From Desulfovibrio litoralis DSM 11393 (GTDB lineage: Bacteria > Desulfobacterota > Desulfovibrionia > Desulfovibrionales > Desulfovibrionaceae): 36,426 nt of DNA. Location: assembly GCF_900143255.1 (NCBI RefSeq), contig NZ_FRDI01000013.1, forward strand, positions 1 through 36,426, given 5' to 3'. The position numbers and the translations under genes were made by a program. Shown one piece after another: positions 23,136 to 32,706 of the stretch. The notes below the pieces were generated by a model. It saw only the letters and a program-made list of their open reading frames with translations. It did no database searches and had not been told where the DNA came from. Each line of letters begins with the position of its first letter. The stretch's first letter is position 1.

Positions 23136-23876
23136 ATGCTGAAAAAAGTTTTTCTGTGTTTATGTTGTGTGCTTTGTTTCAGTTCGGTAGCGTTTGCTAA
23201 AGATCAAACCTTGATCGTTGCTCATGATGCCACTTGGGCACCTATGGAATTTGCTAGCGACAATAAAATTGTTGGTTATTCCGTCGACTATATTGACGCA
23301 GTAGCCAAAGAAGCTGGGTTTAAAGTAGACCATAAAGCAGTAGCCTGGGACGGAATTTTTGCCGGTTTAAGCTCTAAACGTTATGACCTGATCTCTTCTT
23401 CCGTAACGATTACCCCTGAACGTAAAGCAAACTATGATTTTAGCACTCCTTATGCTCAAATCCGTCAAGCTGTGATTGTTCCTATTAATTCTAATATTAA
23501 AACAGCGGCGGATCTTAAGGGCAAAACCCTTGGGGCACAAGTAAGCACAACCGGACATTTTGCTGTTAAAAAAATTGAAGGTGCTACAGATAAGCCTTAT
23601 GATGAAATTGGTTTAGCTATGGAAGATTTAAAAAATGGACGTACTGACGGTGTTGTTTGTGATGACCCGGTAGCCGCATATTATGCCAATAAGCGTAAGG
23701 ACTTTGCTGACAAATTAAAAATTGCGTTTATTATGGACGGATTAGAAGAATATGGCTTTGTTGTCAGAAAAGATAATAAAGAAGTTTTAGACCTAGTTAA
23801 TAAAGGTGTTAAAGCAGTTAAAGAAAAAGGCATAGAAGCCGAACTACAACAAAAATGGTTTGGTAAAAAGTTATAG
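23136..23876 (+). CDS. Polar amino-acid ABC transporter, periplasmic binding protein
   Basis: 246 residues, SBP_bac_3 family. Cleavable signal peptide ending SSVAFA at about residue 21. Mature features: ATWAPMEF, the GYSVDYIDAVAKEAG segment, WDGIFAGLSSKRYD, then ITPERKANYDFSTPY, where the conserved Arg binds the ligand carboxylate. It captures a polar amino acid and delivers it to the permease encoded next. Glutamine is suggested by the downstream glutamine synthetase, but glutamate, cystine or basic amino acids cannot be excluded. GGAG precedes the ATG. Confidence 0.93.
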   Translation: MLKKVFLCLCCVLCFSSVAFAKDQTLIVAHDATWAPMEFASDNKIVGYSVDYIDAVAKEAGFKVDHKAVAWDGIFAGLSSKRYDLISSSVTITPERKANYDFSTPYAQIRQAVIVPINSNIKTAADLKGKTLGAQVSTTGHFAVKKIEGATDKPYDEIGLAMEDLKNGRTDGVVCDDPVAAYYANKRKDFADKLKIAFIMDGLEEYGFVVRKDNKEVLDLVNKGVKAVKEKGIEAELQQKWFGKKL

Positions 23877-23895
23877 TTTTAATGAATGCGTATTA

Positions 23896-23945
23896 ATAAT
23901 TTGTGTAAGTTGTGTTTTAAACTAAACTCAACTTACACAAATTAT
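23896..23945 (+). promoter_or_regulatory. Large intra-operon hairpin between binding protein and permease genes
   Basis: Perfect 17-bp stem: ATAATTTGTGTAAGTTG (23896-23912) with its complement (23929-23945) and a 16-nt loop. There is no good U run, so it is more likely an mRNA-stability or partial attenuation element that lets the binding protein be made in excess over the membrane components. Confidence 0.7.
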
Positions 23946-24010
23946 TTGATATAACTCCGGCTTGTTTTATTTAAATCATTTTATTTAAATATTTTACCTA
24001 TAAGAAGTAT

Positions 24011-24796
24011 ATGTTAGAAAACGAAGTGCATATTAAAGTATCTGATGGAGCTTCCATTCCCGATCCGAATGATACTCGTCTAATAACAGCCTGGTCTGTT
24101 TCTTTTGTCGGTGCAATATCCATTTTAGCTTATCTTGCTTTTTCCTCTCCTGATATTTATTGGCGTTTACTTAAACTTTTGCCTAAAGGTTTATTGACAG
24201 CGTTTAAGATTACCAGTTGTTCTATGCTTTGTTCTCTCCCTATGGGATTATTAGTGGGGATAGGGCGTTTATCTAAAATAAGAATAATTAATCTGATTGC
24301 TTCTACTTATGTTGAGGTCATTCGTGGTATTCCCCTTTTAGTGCAATTAGTATTTTTTTATTATGCTCTTGGACGCTTGTTTTTAATTTCTGATTTTTAT
24401 GCGGCTGTTATGGCGTTAAGTATTTGTTATAGTGCTTATATGGGCGAAGTATTCAGAGCGGGGATAAGTGCCATAAATACAGGGCAAACCGAAGCCGCCA
24501 GATCTCTTGGCTTTAACCGTTTTCAGACTATGTTTTTAATTGTTTTACCACAAGCTATGCGTACTATTTTACCACCCGTTGGAAACGAATTTATCGCCAT
24601 GCTTAAAGATACTTCTTTGGTTTCTGTTTTGGCGATGACTGATTTACTTCAAATCAGCAAGCAATTTGCTAACGAGAATGGTTTGCCTTTTGAGGCGTAT
24701 GCTACAGTTGCTTTGGTTTTTTTGATTATTACCTTGATTATGTCTAAATGTGTCAGTTTAATGGAAGGAAAACTTAGCTATTATGACCGAAAGTAA
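24011..24796 (+). CDS. Polar amino-acid ABC transporter, permease
   Basis: 261 residues with about five to six membrane helices. The first, at about 28-45, follows an unusual 25-residue polar N-terminus. The HisM/GlnP signature for ATPase contact, [20 protein letters not shown], is at about 160-180. [20 protein letters not shown] is also typical. It forms the inner-membrane channel. The last four codons overlap the ATPase start (14 bp), indicating translational coupling. Confidence 0.93.
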   Translation: MLENEVHIKVSDGASIPDPNDTRLITAWSVSFVGAISILAYLAFSSPDIYWRLLKLLPKGLLTAFKITSCSMLCSLPMGLLVGIGRLSKIRIINLIASTYVEVIRGIPLLVQLVFFYYALGRLFLISDFYAAVMALSICYSAYMGEVFRAGISAINTGQTEAARSLGFNRFQTMFLIVLPQAMRTILPPVGNEFIAMLKDTSLVSVLAMTDLLQISKQFANENGLPFEAYATVALVFLIITLIMSKCVSLMEGKLSYYDRK

Positions 24797-25526
24797 TCCA
24801 ATAATTCAAATTAAAAACGTCTATAAATTTTTTGGAAGCCTTGTTGCCCTCAAAGACGTGTCTTTAGATATTAAACGTGGCGAACGAGTTGTTATTATCG
24901 GTCCGTCCGGCTCAGGGAAAAGTACCCTCTTGCGTTCTATCAATAAACTTGAAACTATTAGTCAAGGGCAAATTATTGTTGAAGGACAAGATATTTATGA
25001 CCCTAAAAATGATATAAATATTTTACGCCGTGATTTAGGCATGGTCTTTCAAAATTTTAATTTATTCCCCCATCGTACAGTGATGGATAACTTAACGCTT
25101 GCCCCCAGAGTTTTACGCAAAATTCCCAAAAAAGAAGCCGAAAAACTGGCTTTGGAACTTTTAACCAAAGTGGGAATAAGCGAAAAGGCAAAAGTTTATC
25201 CGGCTATGTTATCGGGCGGACAACAACAAAGAGTGGCGATTGCCCGTGCTTTGGCGATGAACCCGAAAATTATGTTGTTCGACGAACCTACCAGTGCGCT
25301 TGACCCTGAGATGACAGGAGAAGTGCTTGACGTTATGGTTTCTTTGGCTAAAAATACAGGCATGACCATGGTGGTTGTAACCCATGAAATGGGCTTTGCT
25401 CGTGAAGTCGCCGACCGTATTATCTTTATGGAAAATGGTGAAATATTGGAAGAAGCTTGTCCGAAAAACTTCTTTGAAAACCCAAAACACCCGCGCTTAC
25501 AACGTTTTTTACAACAAATTTTATAG
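24783..25526 (+). CDS. Polar amino-acid ABC transporter, ATP-binding protein
   Basis: 247 residues, GlnQ/HisP type. Walker [10 protein letters not shown] (about 40-48), Q loop [11 protein letters not shown], signature LSGGQQQR, Walker [15 protein letters not shown], switch His in VVTHEMGFA. It powers import of the amino acid bound by the upstream receptor. The start overlaps the permease gene. The downstream glutamine synthetase begins 50 bp later with no terminator between, so the four genes are probably cotranscribed. Confidence 0.95.
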   Translation: MTESNPIIQIKNVYKFFGSLVALKDVSLDIKRGERVVIIGPSGSGKSTLLRSINKLETISQGQIIVEGQDIYDPKNDINILRRDLGMVFQNFNLFPHRTVMDNLTLAPRVLRKIPKKEAEKLALELLTKVGISEKAKVYPAMLSGGQQQRVAIARALAMNPKIMLFDEPTSALDPEMTGEVLDVMVSLAKNTGMTMVVVTHEMGFAREVADRIIFMENGEILEEACPKNFFENPKHPRLQRFLQQIL

Positions 25527-25576
25527 TAACAGATTAAATTAACAAACTAAACAAGCTAAATATAAATGAGAACAGT

Positions 25577-27808
25577 ATGAGTGATCGCAGCAAAGGCAGA
25601 CGCAAGGCAATATCGCAAATAGCAGGAACACAACCTTTATCGTTAGATTTTGACTATCTAAAAAAATCCGTATCGGAACAATTTGGTTCTTTGGTTTTTG
25701 ATGAAAAAGAAATGCAAAAACGTTTACCGCAAGATATTTTTTTACGTCTGCAAAAAACCATGAAAGAAGGTTCTCCGCTTGACTTAAGTTTAGCCGATAT
25801 CGTTGCTAATGCCATGAAAGAATGGGCGGTTTCTCACGGAGTAACCCATTATACCCACTGGTTTCAACCGATGACCGGAAGTTCTGCGGAAAAACACGAT
25901 TCTTTTTTTGATTTAAACAAACAAGGTAAGGCGGTTATTGAATTTTCCGGTCGTAACCTGATTAAAGGCGAGTCTGACGCTTCGTCGTTTCCCTCCGGTG
26001 GTATTCGCTCTACTTTTGAAGCCAGAGGTTACACCGCCTGGGACGCTCGCTCGCCGGTCTTTTTGAAAGAATCATGTGGCAGTATGACCATGTGTATTCC
26101 AACGGCTTTTTATTCGTATACCGGAGAATGCCTTGATCGTAAAACTCCGTTGTTACGTTCTTTAGATGTTATTTCCAAACAGTCTTTAAGAATTTTGCGT
26201 CTTTTTGGAAACAATACCTCAACGCATGTTAAATCTTGTTTGGGTGCGGAACAAGAATATTTTCTTGTCGACCAACAATTTTATCTTCAAAGACCTGACT
26301 TAGTCAATACGGGGCGTACTTTGTTTGGGGCGAAACCGCCAAAAGGTCAAGAAATGGCAGACCATTATTATGGTCCTATTCGTGCCAGAATTTTATCTTT
26401 TATGCGTGATATCGAACACCAGCTTATTCGTCTTGGGGTTCCCGTAAAAACAAGACACAACGAAGCCGCTCCGGCACAGTTTGAACTTGCCCCGATTTTT
26501 GAAGAAGCAAATATCGCCACAGACCATAATATGTTAATTATGGAAACTTTATATGGCACAGCCCGTAAACACGGTTTTGTTTGTCTTTTACATGAAAAAC
26601 CTTTTCGCGGAGTAAACGGAAGCGGAAAGCATTGTAACTGGTCTTTATCAGATTCAGAAGGCAATAACCTTTTGGAACCCGGAAAAACTCCACATGAAAA
26701 TGCTCAATTTCTTGTATTTTTATGTGCTGCCGTGCGTGCCGTCTATAAATATTCGGGATTATTGAGAGTAGGAACAGCCACCGCCGGAAACGACCATAGA
26801 CTCGGAGCCCACGAAGCCCCGCCGGCAATTTTGTCAGTATATCTTGGTTCTCAATTAAATCAAATAGTTGAATGTATAATTTCAAAAAATGAACAAAGCA
26901 ATACAAAAGGGGAAACAATACAGGTTGGGGTTAGTTCTCTTCCGCCTTTACCCCGTGATGCAACAGACCGTAACCGAACCTCACCTTTTGCTTTTACCGG
27001 AAATAAATTTGAATTCAGAATGGTTGGCTCTTCACAGTCTACTTCTCCGGCAGTCTTTTTAATTAATACCGTCGTTTCTGAAAGCTTAGACGAAATCGCT
27101 ACTATTCTCGAAGCGGAAGTTGCCAAAGGGGTAAAGCTTAATGAGGCGGTTCAAACCCTGTTGCAACAAATGTTTAGCGAAGCAAAACCCATTATCTTTA
27201 ACGGCGATAATTACAGTGCGGCGTGGCTTACCGAAGCGGCCAAACGAGGTTTGCCTAATTATAAAGATACGGTTAGTGCCTTAGAACAGTTTACTTCTGA
27301 AAAAAATATTGAGGTTTTGTCAAAATATGGAGTTCTGTCAAAGCGTGAAGTAGAGTCAAGAAGTGATGTTCTTTTGGCTAATTATTCTACGACAATTCGC
27401 ATTGAGGCTCAACTTGTATCAAATATCGGACGCACCTTAATTTTGCCTGCGGCTTTGGAATATCAGAAACAATTGGCTGATAATATCTTAAGCTTGCAAA
27501 ATTGCCTTGGCAAAGATTGTTGTATTGCCCAGAAACAAATCCTTGAAAAAGCTATTGCTCATACCAATAAGCTTTTGGAAAACCTTGATAGTTTGGATAA
27601 AGCCATTTTAATGATCGAAGACGAGGTTAAAATCTCTCGCAACAATCCGGCAAAAAACGTTTCTGCCCTTGAACTTGCCAAGTTAGTAAGAGACAACCTA
27701 ATTCCTTTATCTGAAGCTTGTCGTCAAGAGGCAGACGCCCTTGAACTTTTGGTAGACGATTTCTTATGGGCATTGCCTAAATATCGTGAACTCGTCTGGA
27801 TCTTGTAA
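25577..27808 (+). CDS. glnN: Glutamine synthetase type III
   Basis: 743 residues, the length of GSIII (GlnN) rather than the 450-residue GlnA type I. It makes glutamine from glutamate, ammonia and ATP. Signatures: THWFQPMTGSSAEKHDSFFD (about 95-114), FSGRNLIKGESDASSFPSGG, the catalytic-site GAEQEYFLVD (about 228), TRHNEAAPAQFE, then GVNGSGKHCNWS. The C-terminal 120 residues are the helical extension unique to the family. Being in the same unit as an amino-acid importer suggests nitrogen assimilation or glutamine/glutamate balancing. It is followed by a strong terminator. Confidence 0.95.
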   Translation: MSDRSKGRRKAISQIAGTQPLSLDFDYLKKSVSEQFGSLVFDEKEMQKRLPQDIFLRLQKTMKEGSPLDLSLADIVANAMKEWAVSHGVTHYTHWFQPMTGSSAEKHDSFFDLNKQGKAVIEFSGRNLIKGESDASSFPSGGIRSTFEARGYTAWDARSPVFLKESCGSMTMCIPTAFYSYTGECLDRKTPLLRSLDVISKQSLRILRLFGNNTSTHVKSCLGAEQEYFLVDQQFYLQRPDLVNTGRTLFGAKPPKGQEMADHYYGPIRARILSFMRDIEHQLIRLGVPVKTRHNEAAPAQFELAPIFEEANIATDHNMLIMETLYGTARKHGFVCLLHEKPFRGVNGSGKHCNWSLSDSEGNNLLEPGKTPHENAQFLVFLCAAVRAVYKYSGLLRVGTATAGNDHRLGAHEAPPAILSVYLGSQLNQIVECIISKNEQSNTKGETIQVGVSSLPPLPRDATDRNRTSPFAFTGNKFEFRMVGSSQSTSPAVFLINTVVSESLDEIATILEAEVAKGVKLNEAVQTLLQQMFSEAKPIIFNGDNYSAAWLTEAAKRGLPNYKDTVSALEQFTSEKNIEVLSKYGVLSKREVESRSDVLLANYSTTIRIEAQLVSNIGRTLILPAALEYQKQLADNILSLQNCLGKDCCIAQKQILEKAIAHTNKLLENLDSLDKAILMIEDEVKISRNNPAKNVSALELAKLVRDNLIPLSEACRQEADALELLVDDFLWALPKYRELVWIL

Positions 27809-27845
27809 GCTCATTTAATAAAATTAAATAAAAAAGATTAAATAA

Positions 27846-27882
27846 AAACAGCCGATAAAAAAGATTGTCGGCTGTTTTTCTT
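27846..27882 (+). terminator. Terminator of the ABC/glutamine synthetase unit
   Basis: AAACAGCCGA (27846-27855) pairs with TCGGCTGTTT (27868-27877), followed by a T-rich run. It lies 37 bp after the glutamine synthetase stop. Confidence 0.92.
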
Positions 27883-27936
27883 TTTCCTACTCAAAACCAT
27901 TATGCAAGACCAATAAAGATTATTGTAGAACAAACC

Positions 27937-29937
27937 CTAATCTTTTGGAGCCATAAACACAGGGGTCGCATTAATCAGTTGAGGTTGTTCAGCTAAAATA
28001 TAAGCCATATCATTAGCCTCAAAAACATAGTCCGGTGTTGGGTTTGCTTCAAGTTGTTCGTTGCGTTTAATCGCAACAATATTGATCCCGAAACGATTGC
28101 GTAAGTCGCTTTCTTTAAGGCTTTTTCCTATAAGTTCCGAACCTTGCTCTACTCTTAACGCATTAATATCAATATGATCAAGGTCTTTTGTTATATTACT
28201 TAGTGAGGCTCCGTTTATATCAAGACTGCGAAGCATATTGTAATTTTCAGAACGAATTTCAGAAACCATATGTTCAATATTTTGTCGTGGAATTAAATAG
28301 TGAGACAAAACACGACTAAATATCTCAATAGACGTTTCAAATTCTTCAGGAATCACATCGCTGGCACCAGCCTCTTTTAAAGGTAATACTTCATTTAAAA
28401 AACGAGTACGCACTAAAATATGCAGGTTTTGAGACATTTTTCTGGCAGTTGCCGTTATTCCTCTAACGGCGGAAGGATCAGAGATAACAATCGCCAAGAC
28501 TCTGGCGTTTTTTATGCCTAAAAAGTCTAAAACAGCTTCGTGAGTAGCATCTCCATGATATATAGGTTCGCCTTGTTGCGAAAAAAACCTTACGGTATCA
28601 GGGTTCATTTCTAAAATAATATAAGGAATACCCGAAAGTTTTGCTACTCTGGCGAGATGTTTACCGCCTATTCCAAAACCGATAATAATTAAATGATTGT
28701 TGAGGTCTTGTTTTTGAGTATTTTCAGTTAAACAACTGTTATCAGGAGATTCAGAGTCTTTATTTTGTGATTTTGAAAACAAATTATTTACAGCTAAGGC
28801 AATCTTTGGTGCCGCCGTGATTAAAAACGGTGTGGCAACCATTGTTAAAATACTGGCAGCTAAAAAGACTTGATAACCATCGCCGGAAATCAACTTTTGG
28901 TCTAAACCCGCCTTTGCAAGAACAAAAGAAAACTCCCCTATTTGAGCAAGGCTTAAGCCGGTAATAATCGCAGGGCGTAAAGGATATTTTAAAGCAAGCA
29001 CAACCAGTAAAATGATTATTGTCTTACCGAAAATAATGATTGTAACCAAAAATCCGACATCAACCAGATGACCTAAAAAGAACTGAACATTTAAGAGCAT
29101 TCCGACTGAGATAAAAAATAAACTGGTAAATACATCACGAAAAGGAAGTATCCCCTCTAAAGCACTATGAGAATATTCTGATTCGGAAATAATTAAACCC
29201 GCAAGAAAAGCACCAAGAGAAAGAGATAAGCCCATGCTTGAGGTTAAAAAGGCAACAGACAGACAAATCCCTAAAATTGTAATTAAAAAAAGTTCTCGGC
29301 TACGTGTGCGTAAGACTTTATGCAAAATCCAAGGGACAACCTTGCGAGAGACTAAAAACATTGTAACTAAAAGGCTTAAATAACCAAAACCTTTTAATAA
29401 TAAATCCCAACTGACTTTTTCGCTAACCCCGGCCAAAAAAGGAACAGCGAGCATCATAGGCACGATTATAAGGTCTTGATAAATCAAAATAGATAACGAC
29501 ATACGCCCATGAGGGCTATCCATTTGTGCATTTTGTTGAAATATTTTTAAAACAATGGCGGTTGAAGATAAAGCCACCAAAAAACCAAAGAAAATACTCT
29601 TTTCTATGCTCACATAAAAGGTTGCAATAAAAGCGAATAAAACAATAGTTAAAAAGACCTGCCCCGTTCCGCCAATAAACACGGGCTTTCTAAGGCGTAT
29701 AAGTTCACTTATCGATAACTCCATACCAATCGAAAAAAGCAAAAAGACAACGCCGATTTCCGCTAAAATCTCAACTTGGTGAACGGCGTTTACAAAACCA
29801 AAACCAAAAGGACCACAAGCCACACCGGTAATCAAAAAAGCTACAATTGGTGGTATTTTAAGTTTATGACAAACAGAAATGACAACTATTGACAGTAAAA
29901 ATATAACAACAAGTTCTCGTAATAAAGGTATCTCCAC
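27937..29937 (-). CDS. CPA2-type cation/proton antiporter with TrkA domains (KefB/KefC-like)
   Basis: 666 residues with a GTG start at 29937, chosen because CGGAG lies about 7 nt upstream; an in-frame TTG further up (29991) lacks a site. About twelve membrane helices (residues about 5-370) include PPIVAFLITGVACGPFGFG and the ion-path region with GLSLAQIGEFSFVLAKAG. A cytoplasmic TrkA_N Rossmann domain follows (LIIIGFGIGGKHLARVAKLS, then YHGDATHEAVL), then a TrkA_C domain near the end. The family exchanges K+ or Na+ for H+ and is gated by nucleotide or glutathione adducts. It is a single gene. Confidence 0.92.
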   Translation of the reverse strand: MEIPLLRELVVIFLLSIVVISVCHKLKIPPIVAFLITGVACGPFGFGFVNAVHQVEILAEIGVVFLLFSIGMELSISELIRLRKPVFIGGTGQVFLTIVLFAFIATFYVSIEKSIFFGFLVALSSTAIVLKIFQQNAQMDSPHGRMSLSILIYQDLIIVPMMLAVPFLAGVSEKVSWDLLLKGFGYLSLLVTMFLVSRKVVPWILHKVLRTRSRELFLITILGICLSVAFLTSSMGLSLSLGAFLAGLIISESEYSHSALEGILPFRDVFTSLFFISVGMLLNVQFFLGHLVDVGFLVTIIIFGKTIIILLVVLALKYPLRPAIITGLSLAQIGEFSFVLAKAGLDQKLISGDGYQVFLAASILTMVATPFLITAAPKIALAVNNLFSKSQNKDSESPDNSCLTENTQKQDLNNHLIIIGFGIGGKHLARVAKLSGIPYIILEMNPDTVRFFSQQGEPIYHGDATHEAVLDFLGIKNARVLAIVISDPSAVRGITATARKMSQNLHILVRTRFLNEVLPLKEAGASDVIPEEFETSIEIFSRVLSHYLIPRQNIEHMVSEIRSENYNMLRSLDINGASLSNITKDLDHIDINALRVEQGSELIGKSLKESDLRNRFGINIVAIKRNEQLEANPTPDYVFEANDMAYILAEQPQLINATPVFMAPKD

Positions 29938-29969
29938 TATAATCTCCGAATTAAAAGCTAACACTTTAA

Positions 29970-29989
29970 GACTATTGTGTAATAGTCTC
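29970..29989. promoter_or_regulatory. Perfect 8-bp palindrome upstream of the antiporter gene
   Basis: AGACTATT GTGT AATAGTCT on the plus strand, 33-52 bp upstream of the GTG start. The same short palindrome opens some D2 repeats (for example near 16888), so this may be a D2 relic or an operator. The rest of 29990-30315 is AT-rich, with only small hairpins such as ACATAAT...ATTATGT near 30052-30068. I see no cobalamin-riboswitch box in front of the B12-dependent gene. Confidence 0.4.
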
Positions 29990-30315
29990 AATATATAAAT
30001 TATTTTAGTTTATAATAAAAATAAGCAGTTAGTAAACTTTAAGCCAATAAAACATAATTTTATTATGTCTTGATTAATATGTTAAACCGTAAATATATTT
30101 ATTGCAAGGCTTGAACTTTATTTCTTTTATTCAACAACTTATATTGCTTTGTTCTTTGTAAATTAAAGTTTTTTCATTTTAGTCGTTGCTGTAACATACT
30201 GAATTAAAATTATAAAAAAAATAAACTTAGAGTTCATCGGCTTTTTTCAAGCCTATCTTTTAAGTAATTTTTAGGCTATAGAAAGAAGATAATTTAAAAA
30301 AAAGGATTAGGTGTT

Positions 30316-32574
30316 ATGGCACACATACATAAAGATATGTTGAAAAAACCGGCAAAGTTACCTAGCGTTACTCTTAACCCCAATGCAAAACTTGTTTTGG
30401 AAAAACGCTATTTCCGCAGGAATCTAGACGGAGAATATATAGAGAATGCCGAAGATTTGTTTTGGCGTGTGGCTTCAAGCGTAGCCAAAGAAGAAACAAA
30501 GTATCCTAAAAGTCCTTATAAAGCTGATGATTTGGCTTTAGAATTTTATAATTTAATGACTTCTTGGCGTTTTTTGCCCAATTCCCCTACTTTAATGAAT
30601 GCGGGAACTGAACTGGGTCAACTTTCGGCTTGTTTTGTTTTACCTGTGGGCGATTCCATAGAAGAAATTTTTGATGCGGTTAAACACGCGGCCATGATTC
30701 ATAAATCAGGCGGCGGAACGGGCTTTTCTTTTTCTCGTGTTCGCCCTAAAGACAGCCGTGTAGGTAGCACAGGCGGCGTAGCCTCCGGTCCTTTGTCTTT
30801 TTTAAAGATTTTTAATACGGCAACAGAGCAAATAAAACAAGGCGGTACTCGTCGTGGTGCCAATATGGGGATCTTACGAGTTGATCACCCTGATATTATT
30901 GAATTTATTAAAGCAAAAGAAAGAGAAGGCGAGTTTAACAACTTTAACCTTTCTATCGGCTTAACCGAAAAATTTATGAAAGCCGTTGAAAAAGATGAGG
31001 AATATCCTCTTATCAACCCGCATAGCAAAGAAACAGTCGGAAAACTTAGAGCCAAAGAAATTTTTGAATTGCTTGTGCGTAAAGCTTGGGAGAGTGGCGA
31101 CCCCGGAATTGTTTTTTTAGACAGAATTAACCGCGATAACCCGACTCCCGCTCAAGGTGAAATGGAATCCACAAACCCTTGCGGAGAACAGCCTTTATTG
31201 CCATATGAAGCTTGCAACTTAGGTTCTATCAACCTTGCCAAATTTTTTGTGCCAAATAAAGAAAACGGCGAAGCAATTAATTGGGAAGATTTAAAACGTA
31301 CTATTGCTTTAGCCGTGCGTTTTTTAGATAACGTTATTGACGCTTCTCGTTTCCCCTTGCCTTTAATTACTGAAAATGTACGTAAAAACCGTAAAATCGG
31401 TCTTGGAATTATGGGTTTTGCCGATTTGTTATATCAAATGCGTATTCCTTATGATAGTCAGGCCGCAATGACTTTAGCCGGTAAGATTATGCAATTTATC
31501 CGTAATGAAGGCAGAGCCGCTTCTTTGACTTTAGCGAAAGAGCGTGGGGCTTTTCCCGCTTATGAAGAGTCCGTATTCCCCGCTAAGGGCGAAGGTCCGT
31601 TTAGAAACGCAACCATTACAACGATAGCTCCAACCGGTACCTTATCGATAATCGCCGGTTGTTCATCAGGCATAGAGCCTTTATTTGCCTTGTCTTTTTC
31701 TCGAAATGTGATGGACGGCGAGCGTTTGGTTGAGGCTAATATTTATTTTGAAGAAGCTTTAAAACAAGAAAACGCCTACAGCAAAAAACTTATGGAACTT
31801 GTGGCGGAAAAAGGTTCTATCGCCGAGATGGAACAGATTTCTCCCGAGCTACGCAATGTTTTTGTTACTGCCATGGATATTGACGGCGAGTCGCATTTAA
31901 AAATGCAGGCAGCCTTTCAAGAATTTACCGATAATGCCGTTTCTAAAACCGTAAACTTACCGCATGAAGCCACTATTGACGATATTCGCAATATTTATTC
32001 TATGGCTTATGAACATGGCTGTAAGGGCGTTACTGTTTATCGTGATGGGTGCAAGAGTGTGCAGGTGCTTTGTACTGGTTCCAGCGAAAATCAAAAACCA
32101 GAAGAAGCGAACACAAGAATAGTTAAAGAACGCCCTGATGTGGTTTTTGGTTTTACTCAAAAAGTGCATACAGGTATGGGCGTTATGTATGTTACGATCA
32201 ACGAAGTTGACGGCAAGCCGTTTGAACTCTTTACGACAATCGGTAAGTCCGGGCGTTCGATTACGGCGAAAGCCGAAGCTATCGGGCGTTTAGTTTCGCT
32301 TGCGTTACGTTCGGGGATTAGCGTTTTAGAAATAGTGCGTCAGATTAAAGGAATTGGCGGCGAACACCCGGTATTTCAAAAGAAAGGCTTGTTGCTTTCT
32401 ATTCCTGATGCGATTGCTTCCGTTTTAGAAGCTAAATATCTTCAAGGCACAAAAACAAGCTCCGGTGGCGGTTATGATTTAATGAAACAACATTGCCCTG
32501 ATTGTGATGAAGTTTTGGTATTCCAAGAAGGTTGTCATATTTGCCCGAAATGTGCTTTTAGCCGTTGTGGGTAG
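30316..32574 (+). CDS. nrdJ: Adenosylcobalamin-dependent ribonucleotide reductase, class II
   Basis: 752 residues. It reduces ribonucleotides to deoxyribonucleotides with a B12-derived radical and works with or without oxygen. Key parts: a substrate-site Cys in LSACFVLPVGDS (about residue 110), glycine-rich HKSGGGTGFSFSRVRP, catalytic N-x-C-x-E in STNPCGEQPLLPYEACNLGS (about 290-310), and TITTIAPTGTLSIIAGCSSG near 435. A TSCPD-type domain and the terminal CPDC...CPKC zinc/redox tail follow, with the C-terminal cysteine pair regenerating the active site. No ATP-cone is seen at the N-terminus. AAAAGGATT precedes the ATG. Confidence 0.96.
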   Translation: MAHIHKDMLKKPAKLPSVTLNPNAKLVLEKRYFRRNLDGEYIENAEDLFWRVASSVAKEETKYPKSPYKADDLALEFYNLMTSWRFLPNSPTLMNAGTELGQLSACFVLPVGDSIEEIFDAVKHAAMIHKSGGGTGFSFSRVRPKDSRVGSTGGVASGPLSFLKIFNTATEQIKQGGTRRGANMGILRVDHPDIIEFIKAKEREGEFNNFNLSIGLTEKFMKAVEKDEEYPLINPHSKETVGKLRAKEIFELLVRKAWESGDPGIVFLDRINRDNPTPAQGEMESTNPCGEQPLLPYEACNLGSINLAKFFVPNKENGEAINWEDLKRTIALAVRFLDNVIDASRFPLPLITENVRKNRKIGLGIMGFADLLYQMRIPYDSQAAMTLAGKIMQFIRNEGRAASLTLAKERGAFPAYEESVFPAKGEGPFRNATITTIAPTGTLSIIAGCSSGIEPLFALSFSRNVMDGERLVEANIYFEEALKQENAYSKKLMELVAEKGSIAEMEQISPELRNVFVTAMDIDGESHLKMQAAFQEFTDNAVSKTVNLPHEATIDDIRNIYSMAYEHGCKGVTVYRDGCKSVQVLCTGSSENQKPEEANTRIVKERPDVVFGFTQKVHTGMGVMYVTINEVDGKPFELFTTIGKSGRSITAKAEAIGRLVSLALRSGISVLEIVRQIKGIGGEHPVFQKKGLLLSIPDAIASVLEAKYLQGTKTSSGGGYDLMKQHCPDCDEVLVFQEGCHICPKCAFSRCG

Positions 32575-32612
32575 TAGGTTTTTAGATTTTAGCTTTAACG
32601 AAATCTTTTAAG

Positions 32613-32685
32613 TTATGGTCATCAGGATAATCTGCGAGACTTTTTGAGGTAACTCACAGAGTTAGTAGGGTTTTGGTGACCATAA
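32613..32685 (+). promoter_or_regulatory. Nested hairpins in the leader of the 32707 gene
   Basis: Outer arms TTATGGTCA (32613-32621) and TGACCATAA (32677-32685) enclose an inner hairpin TAACTC-ACA-GAGTTA (32650-32664). It ends about 10 nt before the GAGGTGG ribosome site. It could be a structured 5' UTR; there is no U run, so it is a poor terminator for nrdJ. Confidence 0.45.
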
Positions 32686-32706
32686 TTAGTTAAGTGAGGT
32701 GGATAA

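Noticed and set aside
29990-30315. Cobalamin riboswitch or NrdR boxes upstream of nrdJ
   Set aside because: No B12-box-like GCCACTG and no paired NrdR-type palindromes were found by eye; only small AT hairpins.
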